The translations under genes were made by a program, and so were the position numbers. A model generated the notes under the pieces. The model saw only the letters and a program-made list of their open reading frames with translations. It did not search any database and had not been told where the DNA came from. Below are positions 15,276-19,327 of a stretch of DNA of 19,327 bases, one piece after another (position 1 is the stretch's first letter; every line of letters starts with the position of its first letter). The DNA is from Sulfuriferula sp. (GTDB taxonomy: Bacteria; Pseudomonadota; Gammaproteobacteria; Burkholderiales; Sulfuriferulaceae). The stretch covers positions 1-19,327 of the forward strand of contig DAICZK010000010.1 in NCBI GenBank assembly GCA_027311185.1. Direction: 5' to 3'.

Positions 15276-15559
15276 CCACGACTGATCGAATCATCGCCAT
15301 GCTGGTCAAGGACTTCAAGGTCGACCCGGACCGACTGTCGCCCACCGCGAGTCTCGAGGACATCGGCATAGATTCGCTTGACCTTGCTGAATTGCTGTTC
15401 AACATCGAGGACGAGTTCCATCTGAAGCTGCCTGACGTGCCGCTCGACTTGGCGACCTTCGGCGACGTTGTACGCTACGTGGACGAGCAGATCGCCGCGC
15501 AAAGCACTCCACTCACGGTGGCCCTGGCTTCGGCGCACGATGTCCAGGTCGTACCATGA
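15272..15559 (+). CDS. Discrete acyl carrier protein
   Basis: A 95-residue carrier protein with the phosphopantetheine attachment motif GIDSLDLAELLF; S35 is the modified serine. The fold pattern (acidic helix, DSL motif, FNIEDEFHLKLP, then a last helix) is that of fatty acid/type II PKS carriers. It carries an extra ~15-residue C-terminal tail (TPLTVALASAHDVQVVP) beyond the usual ~80 residues. The ATG overlaps the stop of the flavoprotein gene, with GGAG seven bases upstream. A dedicated carrier is unusual beside a type III PKS, which normally uses CoA thioesters, and suggests that starter or extender units are held on this protein. Confidence 0.93.
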   Translation: MTTTDRIIAMLVKDFKVDPDRLSPTASLEDIGIDSLDLAELLFNIEDEFHLKLPDVPLDLATFGDVVRYVDEQIAAQSTPLTVALASAHDVQVVP

Positions 15560-16788
15560 TGCGCGTGGCTGTCACTGGCATCGGTCTGGTGACACCTCTC
15601 GGCCACAGCACGCGTGAAGTCTTCGAATCGGCCTGCGCCGGTCGGTCGGCAATCCGGCCGTTCGTCGGCGCAGCCACCGCACGCCTGCGCTCTCCGTTAG
15701 CTGCAACAGTTCAATTCGACGCCGCCGAACACTTCGACGTGCAGCAGCAGCGCCTGCTCGACCGGGTGACGCAGTTCGCGGTAGTTGCCGCGCGGCGCGC
15801 CATCGCCGACTCCTGTGGAGCACTCACGAGCCTCAACCGCGACCGGGTCGGCGTCTTCCTGGGCACCGGCATGGCGGGCATCGCCTCGATGGACGACGGG
15901 TACAGGACGCTGTATGCCGACGCTTCGGACCGGATCAAGCCGACCTTGATCCTGCAGGGCATGCACAACGCAGCCGCGGCCTGGATCGGCATTGAGAATC
16001 GATTGACTGGACCCAATCTCACCTATTCGACCGCGTGTTCATCCTCGGGAGTTGCGATCGGCGAAGCGTGGCTCCGGGTTGCGAGCGGAGCCGTCGATCT
16101 GGCCGTGGCGGGCGGCTCGGAGGCGCCGCTCGCGCTCGGCTCGATGAAGGCATGGGAAGCGATGCACACGCTGGCCAGCAGCGACGTCGCCGCGCCGAGC
16201 GCGTCCTGCAAGCCGTTTTCCAAGAACCGGTCCGGCATGGTGCTCGGCGAAGGGGCGGCCATCGTGCTACTCGAACCGATGGACGCTGCATTGGCACGCA
16301 ACGCGACGATCCACGGTGAGCTGATCGGCTACGGCCTCACCACCGATTCATCGCACATCGCGCGTCCCAGTGCGCAAGGCCAAGCCTCCGCGATGCGCGC
16401 TGCATTGCAGTCCGCCGGTATCACGGCCGACGAAGTCGATTCGATCAACGCACACGGTACGGGAACCCTGGCGAACGATGTTGCCGAGACGTCCGCCATC
16501 CGAAGCGTTTTCGGCGATCGTGCCGGCGTCATTCCTGTCAGCGCGACGAAGGCGATCCACGGGCATCTGTTGGGTGCCGCTGGGGCTATCGAATGCGTGC
16601 TGGCGCTATTGGCGATGCGGCACCGCATCGCACTCCCGACCATGCATCTTGAGCAGTCCGACCCAGAATGCGATCTCGATTACGTCGCGAAGGTCGCCAG
16701 GCCAGGTGCGGCGGGAAACGTTATGCTGTCGAACTCGTTCGCTTTCGGCGGAACCAACGCCGTACTCGTGCTGCGGTCGAGTCAGTGA
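15556..16788 (+). CDS. Beta-ketoacyl-ACP synthase (FabF/KS II-like)
   Basis: A 410-residue ketosynthase with an intact Cys-His-His triad: C161 (TYSTACSSSG), H300 (NAHGTGT) and H335 (TKAIHGHLLGAAGA, with the conserved K332). It ends in the family's NSFAFGGTNAVLVLR. Unlike chain-length-factor partners it keeps the nucleophile, so it should condense acyl-ACP with malonyl-ACP. The ATG overlaps the ACP stop codon, so the pair is co-translated. Probable role: building or extending an acyl chain on the adjacent ACP for hand-over to the type III PKS. It is the last gene of the operon; the next gene is on the opposite strand. No hairpin with a T-run is evident after the stop. Confidence 0.93.
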   Translation: MMRVAVTGIGLVTPLGHSTREVFESACAGRSAIRPFVGAATARLRSPLAATVQFDAAEHFDVQQQRLLDRVTQFAVVAARRAIADSCGALTSLNRDRVGVFLGTGMAGIASMDDGYRTLYADASDRIKPTLILQGMHNAAAAWIGIENRLTGPNLTYSTACSSSGVAIGEAWLRVASGAVDLAVAGGSEAPLALGSMKAWEAMHTLASSDVAAPSASCKPFSKNRSGMVLGEGAAIVLLEPMDAALARNATIHGELIGYGLTTDSSHIARPSAQGQASAMRAALQSAGITADEVDSINAHGTGTLANDVAETSAIRSVFGDRAGVIPVSATKAIHGHLLGAAGAIECVLALLAMRHRIALPTMHLEQSDPECDLDYVAKVARPGAAGNVMLSNSFAFGGTNAVLVLRSSQ

Positions 16789-16993
16789 CTTCAGCTCGGT
16801 GAGTCGCTAGCCACGGATGGTTCGTCGGGGTTTGAAGCAGCGAGACCCGGACGATCTGGCCAGCGGGGGGAGCCGGCATGTACCGCGTGTCAAACAGCGT
16901 GCAATATCTTTTCCTGACGTTTTGAAGGCCCGCTTTACACCAGCGAGTTAGCCGGCCCGGCTTCCGCTTTGGGCATAATTGCAGACATCTAAC

Positions 16994-17036
16994 AAGGTCG
17001 GTCGTGCCAGTACGAATGGAGGGCCGCTTCTGACAC
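16994..17036 (-). repeat. Dispersed 43-bp repeat, copy B (inverted relative to copy A)
   Basis: The minus strand of this stretch matches 5592-5634 at 39 of 43 positions. It lies 17 bases beyond the relA stop, in the ~265-base gap between the ketosynthase and relA. The rest of that gap shows no gene; a 111-codon minus-strand frame covering it has no recognisable features. Confidence 0.7.
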
Positions 17037-17052
17037 CGTAATCGACCGCCCG

Positions 17053-19218
17053 TCAAACGATCTGCGTCGCCTCGACCACGTTGGAGACATTGCGAATCCG
17101 CCCGATGATACGTGCTACCAAGTCCGCATGAGGCGCGCGAATATGAAAATGCATCACCGCCATGTCACCCCGGGATTCGGTGCCGACGCGAACCACCGAT
17201 GCTTTTTCCTTGGCCAGAATATCGGAAATATCGCGCAGCAAGCCGTGCCGCTCGAATGCCTCGATCAGAATTTCGCAATCGTATGCGTGTTCGTCGCCCC
17301 CCCAGCTCGCTGCCATCAGCCTCGCCTGTCGCGCGTCTCCGAGGCGCGCGAGGTTAGCGCAATCGCTGCGGTGTATCGTAATGCCGCGAGCCTGTGTCGC
17401 GTAGGCGACAATGCTGGCGGGAGGCGCCGGATGGCAGCAGCGCGCCAGCGTGACGGGCAAATTGCCGACGCCTTCGATCAAAATATCCCGAGCGCCCGCA
17501 GCGGTGGCATCCTGCGAATGACGCTTGGGCGGCGAAGCCGGAACGAGCGGCGGCTGCGACATGGCCGCGGCGATCTGATGGGCGCTGATGTCCCCGCGGC
17601 CTATCGCGGCAAGAAATTCGTCGCCTCTGGGCACGCCCAATCTGGTCGCGAGCTTGTCCACGCCGATGTCGGATACGCCCAGTCTGCGTGATTCCCGTTC
17701 GAGTATTTCCCTGCCTTGCAGGATGTTTTCGGCAAAATGTTCGTAACGGAACCAGTGCCTGACCTTGGCGCGCGCACGTGCGGTCATCAAATATCCCAAC
17801 GCGGGGTTCAGCCAGTCGCGACTCGGCGCGCCCTGCTTTACCGTCAGGATTTCAATCCGCTGCCCGTTTTTCAAAGGCGTATTGAGCGGCACGATAACCC
17901 CATCCACTTTTGCGCCGCGGCAGCGATGGCCCAAATCGCTGTGAACATGGTAAGCGAAATCCACTGGGCTCGCGCCCGCCTCCAGATCGATTACCCGACC
18001 TTGCGGCGTCAGCACATAGATTCTGTCCTGAAACAGCTCATTCTTGAACAGCTCAGCCAGCTCGCGCCCATCCGCAATCTCATCCTTCCATTGCAGAATC
18101 TGTCGTAACCATGCGATTTTATGAGTGATTTCATGATCGGATCCGCCCCCTTCCTTATACCGCCAATGCGCCGCCACGCCCAGCTCGGCGTGCTGGTGCA
18201 TGGCGAAAGTACGGATCTGTACCTCAAGCGCCTTGTTTTCCGGCCCGATAACGCCGGTATGCAAAGAACGATAATCGTTGCTTTTGGGATGAGCGATGTA
18301 ATCGTCGAATTCGCCAGGAATCGGTTGCCAGAGATGATGCACCAGCCCCAGCACGGTATAGCAATCCTTGAGTTCCGGCACCAGCACGCGCACCGCGCGG
18401 ATATCGTACAGTTGTTCGAAAGCCAGGTGCTTGCGATTCATCTTGTTGATAATGCTGACAATATGTTTTGGCCTGCCGGTCACCTCGGCGGCAATTCCCG
18501 CAGCGAGCAGTTCGGCGCGCAAGTCGCTTACCAATTGCTCGATATAGCGTTCGCGATCCAGACGTTTCTCATCCAGCAATCGGGCGATGCGCTGATAGTT
18601 GTCGGGCTCCAGAATCCGATAGGAGAGGTCTTCCATTTCCCACTTGATTTGCCAGATTCCCAGCCGATTGGCCAGCGGGGCGAACAGCGTCTGCACTTCC
18701 CTGGCGATCTGCAGGCGCGCCGCCTCGTCGTCGCCCTGTATCAGCATACGCAGCGCATACGCGCGTTCTACCAGCTTGATCAACACGACACGAATGTCGG
18801 CGACCATCGCCAGTAACATCTGGCGCAGGTTCTCCGCCTGACTGTGACCGTCCCTGCGCGCCGCATCGGCGCCGCTGATCAATTGCCCTATGCCGTCGAG
18901 CTTCGCCACGCCGCGCGCCAGATCCAGCACCGTAGCCGGGATCGGCGCCTGCTCGTCGACCGGCACCTGCAACAACAAGGTTGCGGCAATGCTTTCGGCG
19001 TCCATGTGCAAATCGGCCGCCAGCATCGCCGCCCCCAGCGCATGTTGCCAGCGCACAGCGCCGGCAACAGTAGCGGCGTCAGGCAAAGCCAGCAGCCATT
19101 GCGCAATATCCTCTATCAACGCTTTGCCCGCCGCATCCGCATAGCCGGTCAGGCGCAGCAGCGAGGCCGCGTGGTCCAGCAATGCGCTTTTCTCCGCCTC
19201 AGTCTGTATTGTAACCAT
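17053..19218 (-). CDS. relA: GTP pyrophosphokinase RelA, synthetase-only (p)ppGpp synthase
   Basis: RelA makes (p)ppGpp on stalled ribosomes during amino-acid starvation. The 721-residue product has, in order, a degenerate HD hydrolase region (LLLQVP where SpoT/Rel have an intact HD), a synthetase domain with EFDD (the EXDD signature of RelA rather than RXKD of bifunctional enzymes) and EVQIRT, a TGS domain (IYVLTPQGRVIDL), a zinc-finger-like region with LARCCHPAPP and SDC, and a C-terminal ACT/RRM-like domain. This pattern says synthetase activity without hydrolysis, implying a separate SpoT elsewhere. The ATG at 19218 is chosen: it follows GGGACGG and gives the normal N-terminus, while the in-frame extension to the window edge (36 residues) is Arg/Trp-rich and unlike the family. 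Confidence 0.94.
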   Translation of the reverse strand: MVTIQTEAEKSALLDHAASLLRLTGYADAAGKALIEDIAQWLLALPDAATVAGAVRWQHALGAAMLAADLHMDAESIAATLLLQVPVDEQAPIPATVLDLARGVAKLDGIGQLISGADAARRDGHSQAENLRQMLLAMVADIRVVLIKLVERAYALRMLIQGDDEAARLQIAREVQTLFAPLANRLGIWQIKWEMEDLSYRILEPDNYQRIARLLDEKRLDRERYIEQLVSDLRAELLAAGIAAEVTGRPKHIVSIINKMNRKHLAFEQLYDIRAVRVLVPELKDCYTVLGLVHHLWQPIPGEFDDYIAHPKSNDYRSLHTGVIGPENKALEVQIRTFAMHQHAELGVAAHWRYKEGGGSDHEITHKIAWLRQILQWKDEIADGRELAELFKNELFQDRIYVLTPQGRVIDLEAGASPVDFAYHVHSDLGHRCRGAKVDGVIVPLNTPLKNGQRIEILTVKQGAPSRDWLNPALGYLMTARARAKVRHWFRYEHFAENILQGREILERESRRLGVSDIGVDKLATRLGVPRGDEFLAAIGRGDISAHQIAAAMSQPPLVPASPPKRHSQDATAAGARDILIEGVGNLPVTLARCCHPAPPASIVAYATQARGITIHRSDCANLARLGDARQARLMAASWGGDEHAYDCEILIEAFERHGLLRDISDILAKEKASVVRVGTESRGDMAVMHFHIRAPHADLVARIIGRIRNVSNVVEATQIV

Positions 19219-19327
19219 TATCCGTCCCAAGCTGATCTTGCCAATAATGGCGCTGTATGCGCCGCCATGCGTCGATCTGCGCGGCGGCGCGAGGCGCAAA
19301 CCGGATCGCCACCAAGCCGTCTTCATC
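19199..19327 (-). CDS. 3' end of an unidentified reading frame overlapping relA start
   Basis: On the minus strand, from the window edge, a frame reads DEDGLVAIRFAPR, later IDAWRRIQRHYWQDQLG, and stops at TGA 19201-19199, about 20 bases inside relA. The composition looks more protein-like than the relA-frame extension, and a short overlap with relA would be normal for an operon. With only ~42 codons I cannot name it. It may equally be a chance open frame. Confidence 0.3.
   Translation of the reverse strand, partial: DEDGLVAIRFAPRAAAQIDAWRRIQRHYWQDQLGTDNGYNTD

Noticed and set aside
16721..17056. 111-codon minus-strand frame between the ketosynthase and relA
   Set aside because: It covers the end of the ketosynthase gene and repeat copy B; no recognisable protein features.
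19219..19326. 36-residue N-terminal extension of RelA
   Set aside because: Unlike the family, Arg/Trp-rich, and another frame there looks more protein-like.

Overview
The window reads as a chromosomal segment of a flagellated betaproteobacterium, most likely near Nitrosomonadales/Gallionellaceae-type lineages. The pointers are FlhD/FlhC master regulators beside motAB, a panB-panC pair, and a monofunctional RelA. The genus cannot be fixed from sequence alone.

Layout. (1) 1-1036: the 3' end of panB overlapping panC (pantothenate synthesis), on the plus strand. (2) 1064-4812: a minus-strand motility block in transcription order flhD, flhC, a membrane-anchored methyltransferase, motA, motB. A sigma-28-like promoter lies in front of motA. 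(3) 4813-5939: about 1.1 kb without a convincing gene, AT-rich in part, with nested palindromes and one copy of a 43-bp dispersed repeat. (4) 5940-9353: a two-gene minus-strand operon made of a divergent bacterial lipoxygenase followed by a 7TM-DISM receptor nucleotidyl cyclase. A good sigma-70 promoter overlaps an inverted repeat. (5) 10027-11034: a divergently transcribed cyclic-nucleotide-binding protein with an unrecognised C-terminal half. (6) 11105-11245: a decayed IS91-family transposase fragment, then about 1 kb without a recognisable gene. (7) 12251-16788: a compact, visibly GC-richer five-gene operon in which consecutive genes overlap by 4 bases: type III polyketide synthase, SAM methyltransferase, FAD oxidoreductase, acyl carrier protein, beta-ketoacyl synthase. 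(8) 16994-17036: a second, inverted copy of the 43-bp repeat. (9) 17053-19327: relA and the overlapping 3' end of an upstream reading frame.

Interpretation. Segments 3-8 look like an accessory block set between core genes (flhDC/motAB on one side, relA on the other), and the inverted 43-bp repeats sit at its two edges. The two most interesting systems are these. The type III PKS operon resembles the Streptomyces srsABC logic (resorcinol synthase, methyltransferase, flavoprotein hydroxylase) with an added discrete ACP and ketosynthase, suggesting a phenolic-lipid or lipoquinone made from a carrier-bound starter. The lipoxygenase/receptor-cyclase operon, next to a cyclic-nucleotide-binding effector, suggests a lipid-oxidation-linked second-messenger circuit. 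Both product assignments are inference.
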